Shown in pieces: positions 18,040 through 25,808 of a stretch of DNA of 64,000 bases (position 1 is the first letter of the stretch; each line of letters begins with the position of its first letter). The notes under the pieces were generated by a model. That model saw only the letters and a list, made by a program, of their open reading frames with translations, ran no database searches and was not told the DNA's origin. The translations under genes and the position numbers were made by a program. The stretch comes from Gulosibacter molinativorax (lineage in GTDB: Bacteria > Actinomycetota > Actinomycetes > Actinomycetales > Microbacteriaceae), in assembly GCF_003010915.2 (NCBI RefSeq), contig NZ_CP028426.1, positions 1,178,001 through 1,242,000 of the forward strand, given 5' to 3'.

Positions 18040-18600
18040 CCTTCGGGTGGGGTTTTGCGGCATCGTTGCCTCAATCACAGGGAATTTTTTGCATAAGCGC
18101 ACGACACTCGACCGCGTGACGCTACGGGAGCGGGATTTCAACCCCGAAGGCCCCTTCAATGGTCGAGGTGAGTATCGGAACGAGCTGCTATCCCGGGGCT
18201 CGCGAAAGTCCCCGCAACCGGGTGATCGCCTCCAGCACGGTCTGTACCCAGTGGGCACGGTGGGATATATGCACAATTGTGCGTCGGAAAGTGCATGCGA
18301 TCGCCGCGGGAATGCTGAATAACCGCAGCCGGAGCCGTTTCACCTCCCACCGTCGTGCTCCGCGTCGGGAGACCAGAGGAGCCCCATCCAGGTGGTGATT
18401 TCTCCGGCGAGGGCCACGAGTTGGCACCAGATCTGTTTCTGTGCCAACCCATGCAGAGGCAAATTCCGTGGGCCGGTGTCTTTCGTGATCCGGATTCGGT
18501 CCTCGCACCATGTCTTCGACATCCCGGTGCGCGCCACTATCAGCGGAAGTTTCGGATACGTGAGACAGATGGTCGTTCGCGCGAGTAGCGACATCGTCGA
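18040..18600 (-). pseudogene. IS1380-family transposase remnant with its right end (minus orientation)
   Basis: Read on the minus strand, the segment shows MSKTWCEDRIRITKDTGPRN, LPLHGLAQKQIWCQLVALAG and EITTWMGLL in one frame. After a frameshift near 18360 it reads RRWEVKRLRLRLFSIPAA and IHIS-type sequence ending SRAPG. These are consecutive C-terminal motifs of IS1380 transposases, so this is one broken gene rather than two ORFs. The flank 18040-18187 matches the right end of the plus-oriented remnant at 15983-16245. The two face each other across the orphan genes. Confidence 0.65.
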
Positions 18601-18713
18601 GCCTTCAACAGCTACAAGCAGTGCTTAGAGCTGGGAAGTTTTCGTCCTTAGCCTGGGAAGTGGCCCGCGAGAGACGGTCATAAATCCCTGGTCACCGAGT
18701 TTCGCAAACAGCC

Positions 18714-18724
18714 CACTAAGGGTT
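18714..18724 (+). repeat. Candidate attR: direct repeat cactaagggtt
   Basis: Second copy of the 11-base repeat found at the tRNA-Arg 3-prime end. It overlaps the stop codon of the cupin gene at 18723. Just inside it, GTTTCGCAAA (18699-18708) is the reverse complement of TTTGCGAAAC at 14995-15004, so inverted 10-mers also lie just inside both ends. Confidence 0.4.
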
Positions 18725-19079
18725 AAGCGATGAATTGCCCTGGCGGATAGGGCCGTTTGGCCACGCTAATGAGAATCGCGGAGTCTTCCAGAGCCTCAAT
18801 ACTGTGGCGAGCGTGCGGCACGATGAGGAGACTTCCGGTTCGCGCTTTCCACGAATCGTCGCCCACTCGAAGGCGAACTCGGCCCTGGATCACGTAGACG
18901 GTGACATCGTCCTGATTGTCATGTTCACCGAGATTGGTCCCTTTGATCATCCCGACCACTGTTTGGCGCAGCGACTTCTCATGGCCGCCGAAGACGGTTT
19001 CCGCGGCTCGTCCGCCATCGGCCTCCGCCGCAGCGTGGAGCAGTTCACGCGCGAGCGCACTAATCGAGAGTTTCGTCAT
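18723..19079 (-). CDS. Small cupin-domain protein
   Basis: 118 residues. A single cupin barrel covers residues 40-110: GTNLGEHDNQDDVTVYVIQG supplies the first metal-binding motif (H..., D, E-like positions) and GSLLIVPHARHSIEALEDSA the second. Such small cupins bind metal or small ligands; substrate unknown. The N-terminal 30 residues are helical (LARELLHAAAEADGGRAAET). It is the first intact core-like gene after the scar, and its stop codon overlaps the candidate attR. Confidence 0.7.
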   Translation of the reverse strand: MTKLSISALARELLHAAAEADGGRAAETVFGGHEKSLRQTVVGMIKGTNLGEHDNQDDVTVYVIQGRVRLRVGDDSWKARTGSLLIVPHARHSIEALEDSAILISVAKRPYPPGQFIA

Positions 19080-19215
19080 GATTGCAAGTCTAGGTGCGGG
19101 GCCCTGTCCCGGTCGGCGAGTTGCGCAAACACCCCGCTGCAGGATCGTTCAGTTTTTCAGACATCTGTCGTGAAATGATCATCCCGAACAGACTTCGAAT
19201 CTGGAAGGTGCAGAC

Positions 19216-20136
19216 ATGACTGCGTCGGAGACCCCTCGCGTCTCAGAGAATCGCCTCCTCATGCGATTCATGTGGCTTTCGGTCGCGGCCGCGATCGTCA
19301 CGATTGTGCTCAAGGTTGCCGCGGCCGTCATCACCGGTTCTGTCGGGTTCCTCTCGGATGCACTTGAATCGGGCGTAAACCTCGTCGCCGCCATCGTGGC
19401 GCTGGTCGCGCTTCAGATCGCCTCGCGGCCGGCGGATGCGAATCACCAGTTCGGGCACGGTAAGGCCGAGTACGTTTCCGCCCTCGTAGAGGGAGCGATG
19501 ATCTTCGTGGCCTCCGCGATGATCATTTGGACGTCGATTCAGCGACTGCTCGACCCGCAGCCACTCGAACAGCCTGGAATCGGCCTCGTCCTCAGCATCA
19601 CGGCATCGGTCGTCAACCTCGTCGTGGCGCTCGTGCTCATCCGCGCGGGCAAGCGATACCGCTCCCCTACGCTTTCTGCGGACGGACAACACCTCATGAC
19701 TGATGTCTGGACCACCGTCGGCGTCATCATCGGCATCGCCGCGGTCGCTCTCACCGGCTGGCTCTGGCTCGACCCGCTCATCGCACTGGCCGTGGGCGTC
19801 AACATCCTCGTGACTGGCTACAAGCTCCTCCGATCTTCGCTCTCGAGCCTTCTCAGCCAGGCGCTCCCCGCCAAGGACATGGCAAAGATCGAGCCCGTAG
19901 TGGCAACATTCCAGACGGAGAACGGCGTCACCGTCGAGCGGATTCGCTCTGTCGAGTCGGGACGTGAGCGCCAGATCGCCCTCCTAATGCGAGTCCCCGC
20001 ATCCTGGAGCGTCGACGAAGCGACCCAGACTGCAGATCGGCTTGACCGCGCGATCAATGAGGCGTTGCCCGACACCCAGATCATCGTGGAGACGCGGCCC
20101 CGCGAACAGGCTTCCATGACCCCGCCGAATGACTGA
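19216..20136 (+). CDS. Cation diffusion facilitator (CDF) family metal exporter
   Basis: 306 residues with about six membrane helices between residues 15 and 210 and a cytoplasmic C-terminal domain. Metal-site signatures are visible: SVGFLSDALESGVNLVAA in helix 2 and DGQHLMTDVWTTVGV (HxxxD) in helix 5, plus the HQFGHGKAEY loop between helices 2 and 3. CDF proteins export Zn, Fe, Mn or Co in exchange for protons; the DxxxE/HxxxD pair is closest to Zn/Fe types, but the ion is not certain. Monocistronic by context. Confidence 0.88.
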   Translation: MTASETPRVSENRLLMRFMWLSVAAAIVTIVLKVAAAVITGSVGFLSDALESGVNLVAAIVALVALQIASRPADANHQFGHGKAEYVSALVEGAMIFVASAMIIWTSIQRLLDPQPLEQPGIGLVLSITASVVNLVVALVLIRAGKRYRSPTLSADGQHLMTDVWTTVGVIIGIAAVALTGWLWLDPLIALAVGVNILVTGYKLLRSSLSSLLSQALPAKDMAKIEPVVATFQTENGVTVERIRSVESGRERQIALLMRVPASWSVDEATQTADRLDRAINEALPDTQIIVETRPREQASMTPPND

Positions 20137-20260
20137 TCTCATTCGTCCGCACGCGACCCTGCGCCGATAATCGCGGGACCTTAACTTCGGCAGTCACCTC
20201 TGGCGGGCTCCTCTAGTATCGTCGCTGAAATGTCCGACATAGTAACGAGGGGGCCGGACC

Positions 20261-20836
20261 GTGGATGATCTGAGCGCTTCGCTAGCGGCGGTGGTCCAGG
20301 ATGAGCGGCTCACTCGCGGCCTTTCGCTCGCGGGTCTCGCCGAGGCCTCCGGGGTGTCGCGGGCCATGATCTCGAAAATCGAACGGTCCGAGGCCCAGCC
20401 CACGGCAGCGCTGCTCGCGAAACTCTCGGCGGCGCTGAACCTCACCCTCTCGGAGCTCATCGCCCGAGCCGAGGTCGACTCGCAGCGACTCATCCGGCAC
20501 GCACAGCAAACCGTGTGGCAGGATCCACAAACCGGCTATCGGCGGCGGGCCGTCTCCCCTCCCGGCAGCACCTCGCTCGAGCTCATCGAAGTCGAACTAC
20601 CCGCCGGCGCCGAGGTTCGCTATCCGGCCGAAGCCTATCGATTCATCGATCAGCAAATCTGGATGCTCGAAGGTCACCTTCGGTTCATCGAGGGCGACGA
20701 AGTCCACCAACTCGACCCGGGTGATTGTCTTCAGCTCGGCGCCCCGCAGCACTGCGCGTTCGTAAACCCGACCGATTCGACGTGCCGATATCTTGTTGCG
20801 CTCGACAAGCTCACCGTGACTCGCCGCGACAGCTAG
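20261..20836 (+). CDS. XRE-family regulator with C-terminal cupin
   Basis: 191 residues starting at GTG. Residues 12-65 form the lambda-repressor-like helix-turn-helix (LSLAGLAEASGVSRAMISKI, then LAKLSAALNLTLSELI). Residues 100-185 form a cupin (LIEVELPAGAEVRYPAEAYR, LEGHLRFIEGDEVHQLDPGD). This XRE-cupin type usually binds a small metabolite in the cupin and represses a nearby catabolic or transport gene. Candidate targets are itself or the converging PLP enzyme at 20847-22004. Confidence 0.85.
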   Translation: MDDLSASLAAVVQDERLTRGLSLAGLAEASGVSRAMISKIERSEAQPTAALLAKLSAALNLTLSELIARAEVDSQRLIRHAQQTVWQDPQTGYRRRAVSPPGSTSLELIEVELPAGAEVRYPAEAYRFIDQQIWMLEGHLRFIEGDEVHQLDPGDCLQLGAPQHCAFVNPTDSTCRYLVALDKLTVTRRDS

Positions 20837-20846
20837 CCGCGCATCC

Positions 20847-22004
20847 TCAACCGAGCACGCGACGAATCGAGCCAACGAGATCTGCCCATAGGTCCTCGAC
20901 GTGTTCGATGCCGATAGACGCCCGGCACAGCGTCATCGGCACCCCCGCCGCGATTTCCGCGTCCCATCGTGTCCGCCGCTCGATGACCGTCTCGACACCG
21001 CCGAGGCTCGTGGCGTGGGTCATGAGTGTAAGGCCCTGCAGAATCTCATCGGTCTGCTCCGGGGTGCAATCAAGCTCGAACGAGAGCATGTTGCCGCATC
21101 CCTCCGGCAGCACGCGTCGAGCGAGTTCGTACTGCGGGCTACTGACGAGCCCCGGATAGTTGACGCCACTTACGCGAGGATGCGCGGCTAGCCGCTGGGC
21201 AAGTTCCGTCGCGTTGGCTTCGGCCTTGTCGAGACGCACGGCGAGGGTGCGTAGCCCGCGCAGCGCCAGGAATGGCTCGAGGCCGCCGGGCACCGAGCCG
21301 AAATCGTGCCGATAGGCCGAGAGTCGAGCGGCCACCTCAGGCGCGCGGCAGACGGCTATGCCGAGTAGCGCGTCGTCGTGCCCACCGATGAGCTTTGTTG
21401 CCGAGTGCATGACGATATCGGCGCCCATCGCGAGGGGCCGCTGTCGTAGCGGCGTCGCAAAAGTCGCGTCAACGACGGTCATCGCGCCGTTCGCGCGGGC
21501 ACCCTCGACGATCGCAGGAACGTCCGCCACCAGCATCGTCGGGTTTGCGATCGACTCGAGCCACACGAGGTCCGCCCCGCGCGAGGCCGCAATGACCGCA
21601 TCCGTATCGCCAGCATCCACCGCGACAACTCGCACGCGACCGTGGGCTTCGAGCCGCCGCATGAGGTTCGTCACCCCGTAATACGCCGCGCCCGGAAGCA
21701 CGACGACCCCGCCCGTTGGCACCAAGTCGGCGATCGCGGTTGCCGCCGCGAGTCCTGACGAGAACGCAACTGCGTGGCCGCCATCAAGTGCGCCCACCGC
21801 GGTCTCGAACGCGGCCCAACCATCGTTGCCGTCGCGGCCGTAGGCCCGCTCGGTGTCGTGCACGTAGGTGGTGCTCAGGGTTATCGCGGGGTTCATCGCC
21901 GCACCGGCCACGCGCTCCGGACGCCCCGCCTGCACCGTGACCGTCTCGGGCCGCCATTCGGGCGCCACCGACACATGGGCGGAAGAGATGGACGATTCGG
22001 ACAT
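20847..22004 (-). CDS. Cystathionine gamma-synthase-like PLP enzyme (Cys/Met metabolism family)
   Basis: 385 residues from the ATG at 22004, which follows AAGGAG; the open frame upstream is not coding-like. PLP lysine is in VMHSATKLIGGHDDALLG. Family signatures include AVAFSSGLAAATAI, LVWLESIANPTM and the C-terminal SLGGVETVIERR and RASIGIEHVEDLW. The family covers cystathionine gamma-synthase, beta/gamma-lyases and methionine gamma-lyase. The sequence alone does not decide, although SLGGVET and TMLVADVPAI favour a synthase or lyase over an O-acetylhomoserine sulfhydrylase (a metY gene is present at 29.1 kb). Confidence 0.82.
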   Translation of the reverse strand: MSESSISSAHVSVAPEWRPETVTVQAGRPERVAGAAMNPAITLSTTYVHDTERAYGRDGNDGWAAFETAVGALDGGHAVAFSSGLAAATAIADLVPTGGVVVLPGAAYYGVTNLMRRLEAHGRVRVVAVDAGDTDAVIAASRGADLVWLESIANPTMLVADVPAIVEGARANGAMTVVDATFATPLRQRPLAMGADIVMHSATKLIGGHDDALLGIAVCRAPEVAARLSAYRHDFGSVPGGLEPFLALRGLRTLAVRLDKAEANATELAQRLAAHPRVSGVNYPGLVSSPQYELARRVLPEGCGNMLSFELDCTPEQTDEILQGLTLMTHATSLGGVETVIERRTRWDAEIAAGVPMTLCRASIGIEHVEDLWADLVGSIRRVLG

Positions 22005-22270
22005 GGCACTCCTTAAACACGCAGCGACTGGCAGCTTCCTCGGACGGGAAGACCCACTAATGCTGTCACTATAAGCACCATTGCGTCCACTATCGAGGCC
22101 ACTCGAGCCCGCGCGGTTTGACCGCTGCGCGATTATCCGCACCGGCCGATTCCGACCTACCCGGCACTACGTTGTGCCGGATCGCACGCAGCACAACGTC
22201 CCCGTAATCCTCAGGCATCAAATTGCGTTCAGACCAGTTGTTTTCGAGGTTGTCGCGACAGGCTGTCCGC

Positions 22271-22585
22271 ATGACTCGAACCGCAGTGACAAGTTTTGCC
22301 GCCCTTGCAGTCGTCGGCCTCGCGCTCGCCGGCTGCAGCTCGACCCTCACCGTCTCGGAATCGGATGTGGAGGCCCAGGCTGCCTCAAGCCTCGAAGGCC
22401 AGCTCGGCTTCGCCCCGGAAATCGACTGTACCGAGGGGCTCCCGGGAGAGGTGGGCGCGGAGATCACGTGCGATCTCTTCGACCAGAGCGGCGCCCGCTA
22501 TGACGTCATCATGACCGTCACAAACGTGGATGGGACCAACGTCGAGTTTGACGTCAACGTTCCGCCAGGGCAGACCGGCGAGTAG
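22271..22585 (+). CDS. DUF4333 lipoprotein
   Basis: 104 residues. A lipoprotein signal peptide ends in LALAGC (lipid-modified Cys at residue 22), which fixes the start at 22271 rather than the upstream in-frame ATG at 22223. The mature part has the DUF4333 pattern: SESDVEAQAASSLEGQLGF, then two cysteines (IDCTEGLPGE, ITCDLFDQ) and a beta-rich end GARYDVIMTVTNVDGTNVEF. The family is small, exported and common in actinomycetes; function is unknown. It ends 65 bases before a strong bidirectional terminator. Confidence 0.85.
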   Translation: MTRTAVTSFAALAVVGLALAGCSSTLTVSESDVEAQAASSLEGQLGFAPEIDCTEGLPGEVGAEITCDLFDQSGARYDVIMTVTNVDGTNVEFDVNVPPGQTGE

Positions 22586-22649
22586 GCCTCCGGACGCACT
22601 TCGGCTGCCACCAACACTGCAACTGCATCATCCACTCACCGCAACAGAA

Positions 22650-22684
22650 AACGCCACGCTTTCCGGGGACGAAAGCGTGGCGTT
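22650..22684. terminator. Bidirectional intrinsic terminator between converging genes
   Basis: Perfect 14-base arms (22650-22663 and 22671-22684) flank a 7-base loop. Flanking acagaa and ttctgt extend the pairing. It separates the plus-strand lipoprotein gene from the converging membrane-protein gene. Confidence 0.85.
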
Positions 22685-22696
22685 CTGTGTCCGCGG

Positions 22697-23137
22697 CTAC
22701 ATCGTGCTCGCGGCGAGGTTAAAGATCAGTCCCCCCGCGAAGGATACGAGGACTCCGAAAAGCTCAGCGCACGCGAGGCCGACCGCAATCCCGGCAATGA
22801 CGAGACCTTGACCGCGGCGGAGGGCGATGATCCCGAGCACCAACGCGGTCGCGCTGAGCACGAGCGTCAGCAGAGCATTCACTATCCCTGCCGCGGACAC
22901 AATAAGGCTGCCCACATCGGAAATGAGCAGAAACGACGGTGCCCAGGCAAGTAACGCGTGAACGACCACCGTGACAATCGCGAAGATGAGCGCGAGCTTC
23001 GCGAGACCCGCGCCCCCGCTCCGAGGTGCCGTCGGTGCCAGCTGTGACGGCTGCTCCTGGAATGAGGGCTGCGGAACATATGGCGATTGGAACTGTGACT
23101 GCGGTTGGGACTGCTCAGCGTTGTGTTGGTCGCTCAT
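22697..23137 (-). CDS. Small membrane protein with Q/P-rich N-terminus (DUF4190-like)
   Basis: 146 residues from ATG at 23137. Residues 1-40 are rich in Q, S and P; three to four hydrophobic segments follow (LALIFAIVTVVVHALLAW, SLIVSAAGIVNALLTLVLSA, IAGIAVGLACAELFGVLVSF). The GIIALRRGQGLVIAGIAVG segment resembles the DUF4190/DUF4870-type actinobacterial membrane proteins. Function unknown. It is 10 bases downstream of the C26-type hydrolase gene and likely co-transcribed with it. Confidence 0.75.
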   Translation of the reverse strand: MSDQHNAEQSQPQSQFQSPYVPQPSFQEQPSQLAPTAPRSGGAGLAKLALIFAIVTVVVHALLAWAPSFLLISDVGSLIVSAAGIVNALLTLVLSATALVLGIIALRRGQGLVIAGIAVGLACAELFGVLVSFAGGLIFNLAASTM

Positions 23138-23147
23138 GCCAGCGAGC

Positions 23148-23921
23148 CTAGACGACGCTAGGGTTGGCGCTGGCCTGTTCGGTCGCAATATCCGTCGAGC
23201 GGAGCACGTCAAGTAGTCCGCGAAGGAGGGTTTCGAGGTGCCCCGGCTCCGAGCCGAGCGACTCGGGGTGCCACTGCACTGCCACGAGCGGTGCGGATTC
23301 ATGTTCGAGAGCCTCGACTGTCCCGTCTGGCGCGGTCGCGGCGATGCGCAGATTCTGCCCCAGCGCATCCGCCGCCTGGTGGTGCGATGACTCGGTGAGC
23401 AGCTCGGGTACGCCAACGATTTCCCGGAGACGAGTGCCTTCAACGAGCGTGACCGGATGCTGCACAAATTCGTGCTCCTCGACGCCCGTCTTGCGGTGAC
23501 CGTCGGCCGTGTCGAGATGTTGCACGAGCGTCCCGCCGAGCGCGACATTCACGAGCTGAAGCCCGCGGCAGATTCCGAAGAGCGGCTTGTGATTCGCGAC
23601 CGATTCGCGAATGAGCTCGGTCGAGCGCGCGTCAGCGAGCGAGAGGTGGTTCCCGGTCTCGGGGTACTCCTTCGTCTTCCCATAGAGGGTCGGGTCGACG
23701 TCCTCGCCGCCCATGACGACCACCGCATCCGCCTGGCGATAGGCATTGCGAATGTCTTCCTCCGACGCATCACCGATGTAGATGCGGTTCGGCAGCCAGC
23801 CGACGCTGCGCGCGACGTCGACGACTTGCTGGGTCAATTCGTCAAGGGCTGCGGTGAACGCCTTATCAGCGCGCTCATTGGTGCCCTCGATCACCAGCAG
23901 AAAGGGAACTTGAGTACTCAT
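23148..23921 (-). CDS. Peptidase C26 / gamma-glutamyl-gamma-aminobutyrate hydrolase-like protein
   Basis: 257 residues of the class I glutamine amidotransferase fold. The nucleophile is in LFGICRGLQLVNVALGG (Cys about residue 119) and the His-Glu pair in VAVQWHPESLGS. YGDAS-type and GGEDVDPTLYG loops match PuuD-like hydrolases, which cleave gamma-glutamyl amides in polyamine and related catabolism. The ATG at 23921 is used: the frame continues far upstream to 24308, but that part is antisense to the next gene. Substrate not determined. Confidence 0.85.
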   Translation of the reverse strand: MSTQVPFLLVIEGTNERADKAFTAALDELTQQVVDVARSVGWLPNRIYIGDASEEDIRNAYRQADAVVVMGGEDVDPTLYGKTKEYPETGNHLSLADARSTELIRESVANHKPLFGICRGLQLVNVALGGTLVQHLDTADGHRKTGVEEHEFVQHPVTLVEGTRLREIVGVPELLTESSHHQAADALGQNLRIAATAPDGTVEALEHESAPLVAVQWHPESLGSEPGHLETLLRGLLDVLRSTDIATEQASANPSVV

Positions 23922-24035
23922 CCTCACGGTTATAGCAGTTGACACGTATCGCCGCGAAATGCGAGGCGCGTATTCTTCACGGGAGAGACACTCCGTGAGC
24001 CAACGTAGGTTCGCGAATACCTTGGAGGAGTTGCC

Positions 24036-24779
24036 ATGAAATTCGCAATCGCCGGCGGCACCGGCACGCTCGGGAAGGCCACAGTTCTGGCGGCACAGGA
24101 ACGGGGCCACAACACCGTCGTGCTCGCCCGTAGTCGCGGCATCGACATCACTGTCCCGGAGCAGGTGACTCCCGCGCTCGAGGGTGTGGATGCGGTGATC
24201 GACGCGTCGTCCGTGGCGACGATGGATGCGAAGGAGTCGGTGCGTTTCTTCGGGAAGGCGACGCGAACGCTGCTCGCCGCCGAGCAAGAACACGGCATCG
24301 GCCATCACGTGGCGGTCTCGATCATCGGCGCCGCGCGCATCAACGCGGGTTACTACGCGGGCAAGGCGACGCAGGAAAAGATTCTCCGCGGGCTATCGGG
24401 CGGCTGGTCGATTCTCCGCGCGGCGCAGTTCCACGATTTCGCCCTGCAATTCGAGGATCGATACGCGTTCGCGAACATTCGACTCGTGCCGCGGATGCGT
24501 GCGCAGCCGGTCTCGGTCGACGAGGTGGCTGCCGCACTGCTGGAAATCGTGGAGGGCGGGCCACAGGGACTCGCACCTGATATCGCAGGCCCGCAAGAGG
24601 AGCGGATGGCGGACATGGTGCGCCGCTACCTCAGCGTCAAGAACAGCCCGAACCGCGCCCTCGAGATCCCGCTGCCGGGCAGGCTTGGCCGGGGCTTACG
24701 CGACGGGTCGCTCGTCGCCGGGCCGCACGCGCGACTCGGCACGCAGACCTACAACGAGTGGCTCGCGACGCAGCTCTAA
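24036..24779 (+). CDS. NAD(P)-binding atypical SDR / NmrA-like protein
   Basis: 247 residues. The N-terminal dinucleotide loop is AIAGGTGTLGKATVLAAQ (residues 4-21) with a short GIDI turn, then DAVIDASSVATMDAKESV and HHVAVSIIGAARINAGYYAGK, which holds the SIIGA...YY.GK pattern of atypical SDRs. Members include NAD(P)H sensors and quinone-type reductases; the reaction is not known. Monocistronic, ended by a hairpin at 24803. Confidence 0.85.
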   Translation: MKFAIAGGTGTLGKATVLAAQERGHNTVVLARSRGIDITVPEQVTPALEGVDAVIDASSVATMDAKESVRFFGKATRTLLAAEQEHGIGHHVAVSIIGAARINAGYYAGKATQEKILRGLSGGWSILRAAQFHDFALQFEDRYAFANIRLVPRMRAQPVSVDEVAAALLEIVEGGPQGLAPDIAGPQEERMADMVRRYLSVKNSPNRALEIPLPGRLGRGLRDGSLVAGPHARLGTQTYNEWLATQL

Positions 24780-24802
24780 CGGTCGCGCCTCGGAAACCTG
24801 AA

Positions 24803-24833
24803 GCGGCACCCCACCGCTTGGGTGGGATGCCGC
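24803..24833. terminator. Intrinsic terminator between converging genes
   Basis: Arms of 13 bases (gcggcaccccacc and ggtgggatgccgc) pair with a single central mismatch around a short loop. It lies between the NmrA-like gene and the converging DivIVA-domain gene. Confidence 0.7.
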
Positions 24834-24857
24834 CTCTTCGATAAAGCTGAGGGAGAG

Positions 24858-25142
24858 CTAGTTATCCGTACCGCGCTCGAATTCTTGGAACGCTCGGCTG
24901 AGTCGTTCGAGGAATTGGTCCACATCGTGCGGCTCGTAACCGTCACGAAAACGTGTGGGAGCGAATTGAATTGACTGCACGGTGTTCGCAGTCACGGGCT
25001 GGCGCTCGATGGACTCTCCAGATTCGTACTTCCGAAGAGTATCCACGACTCGGTCAAGGAAGTGGTCTACTTCCCGCTGGTCGTAACCGACCGAGTACTT
25101 TGTGGCACGGAACTGCTCGTTCAGCACTTCATCACTTCGCAT
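24858..25142 (-). CDS. Small DivIVA-domain protein with two tandem motifs
   Basis: 94 residues from ATG at 25142, preceded by GGAGG. Two copies of the DivIVA N-terminal pattern are present: FRATKYSVGYDQREVDHFLD (about residues 11-30) and FAPTRFRDGYEPHDVDQFLE (about residues 62-81). The first normally binds curved membrane through F/K residues and continues into a coiled coil; here the coiled coil is absent and a second motif follows. Full DivIVA/Wag31 proteins scaffold polar growth; this short form may modulate that or an unrelated process (inference). Confidence 0.8.
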   Translation of the reverse strand: MRSDEVLNEQFRATKYSVGYDQREVDHFLDRVVDTLRKYESGESIERQPVTANTVQSIQFAPTRFRDGYEPHDVDQFLERLSRAFQEFERGTDN

Positions 25143-25336
25143 TACTGCCTCCGTAGATTTGGGTGCGTCCAGATCAGGACCGCTGGCAATGCTACGCCAA
25201 GAAAAGGCGTTACTGGGTATCAAAACTGACTGTTTCACAGACATTGGACCGGTCCTACAGGCAACTCGCCAACATCCGCGGTCCGTGGTATGCGCGTGCA
25301 GCCGTGCCAAAGGTCGAGAAATGGGATGATCGACGC

Positions 25337-25735
25337 ATGATCGTTCGCCTCGCCAAGGAAATCTTCCTCGACTCCCCCGTGTCGCGCCTCGGCGCGAATT
25401 TCGCGACCGCAGTGGCGCTCGCCTACGGGGCGCCGCTCTCGACCGGGAAGATCGAGCGACACAACTCGCTCATCGTGCTTCGCGGATTGCCCCGCTGGTC
25501 GTTCAAGCGCGGTGGGGTGTGCGTCGGCCGGGTCTACCTCACCAACCAGAACGTGTCGCCGCGAGTGTTGAAGCACGAAGAGGTGCATGTTCGCCAATGG
25601 CGTCGATACGGGTTGCTTTTCCCCATCCTCTACGCGCTCGCGGGGGCGGATGCGCTCAAGAATCGTTTCGAGATCGAGGCCGGTCTCGAGGATGGCGGCT
25701 ACGTGCGCCGCGGCGGCAAGCCCCGCGCTCGTTGA
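25337..25735 (+). CDS. Conserved small actinobacterial protein with HEEVH motif
   Basis: 132 residues from ATG at 25337, the longer upstream frame being non-coding. Recognisable conserved stretch: VSPRVLKHEEVHVRQWRRYG and KNRFEIEAGLEDGGY. The HEEVH resembles an HExxH metal-binding site and could bind zinc with a downstream glutamate, but this is not proven. Homologues are often mislabelled Fe-S oxidoreductases; no Fe-S motif is visible. One hydrophobic stretch (LLFPILYALAGAD) might touch the membrane. Confidence 0.7.
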   Translation: MIVRLAKEIFLDSPVSRLGANFATAVALAYGAPLSTGKIERHNSLIVLRGLPRWSFKRGGVCVGRVYLTNQNVSPRVLKHEEVHVRQWRRYGLLFPILYALAGADALKNRFEIEAGLEDGGYVRRGGKPRAR

Positions 25736-25797
25736 GTCGCCGCGCAGCGGCGTATCGAAGCGGCCTTTCGATAGCCTCCGCTACTCAAGGACCTACA
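25727..25797. repeat. REP-like palindromic repeat (copy 2)
   Basis: Starts gctcgttgagtcgc, continues gcggcgtatcgaag and closes with ctttcgatagcctccgctactcaagg. The same end sequences occur at 3456-3573 and 42325-42415. It lies at the boundary of two converging genes, where it may also act as a terminator. Confidence 0.65.
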
Positions 25798-25808
25798 TTT
25801 TGGCGTAA

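Noticed and set aside
23148-24308. A 386-residue form of the C26-type hydrolase
   Set aside because: The upstream 129 codons are antisense to the NmrA-like gene start and lack homology; the ATG at 23921 gives the normal family start.
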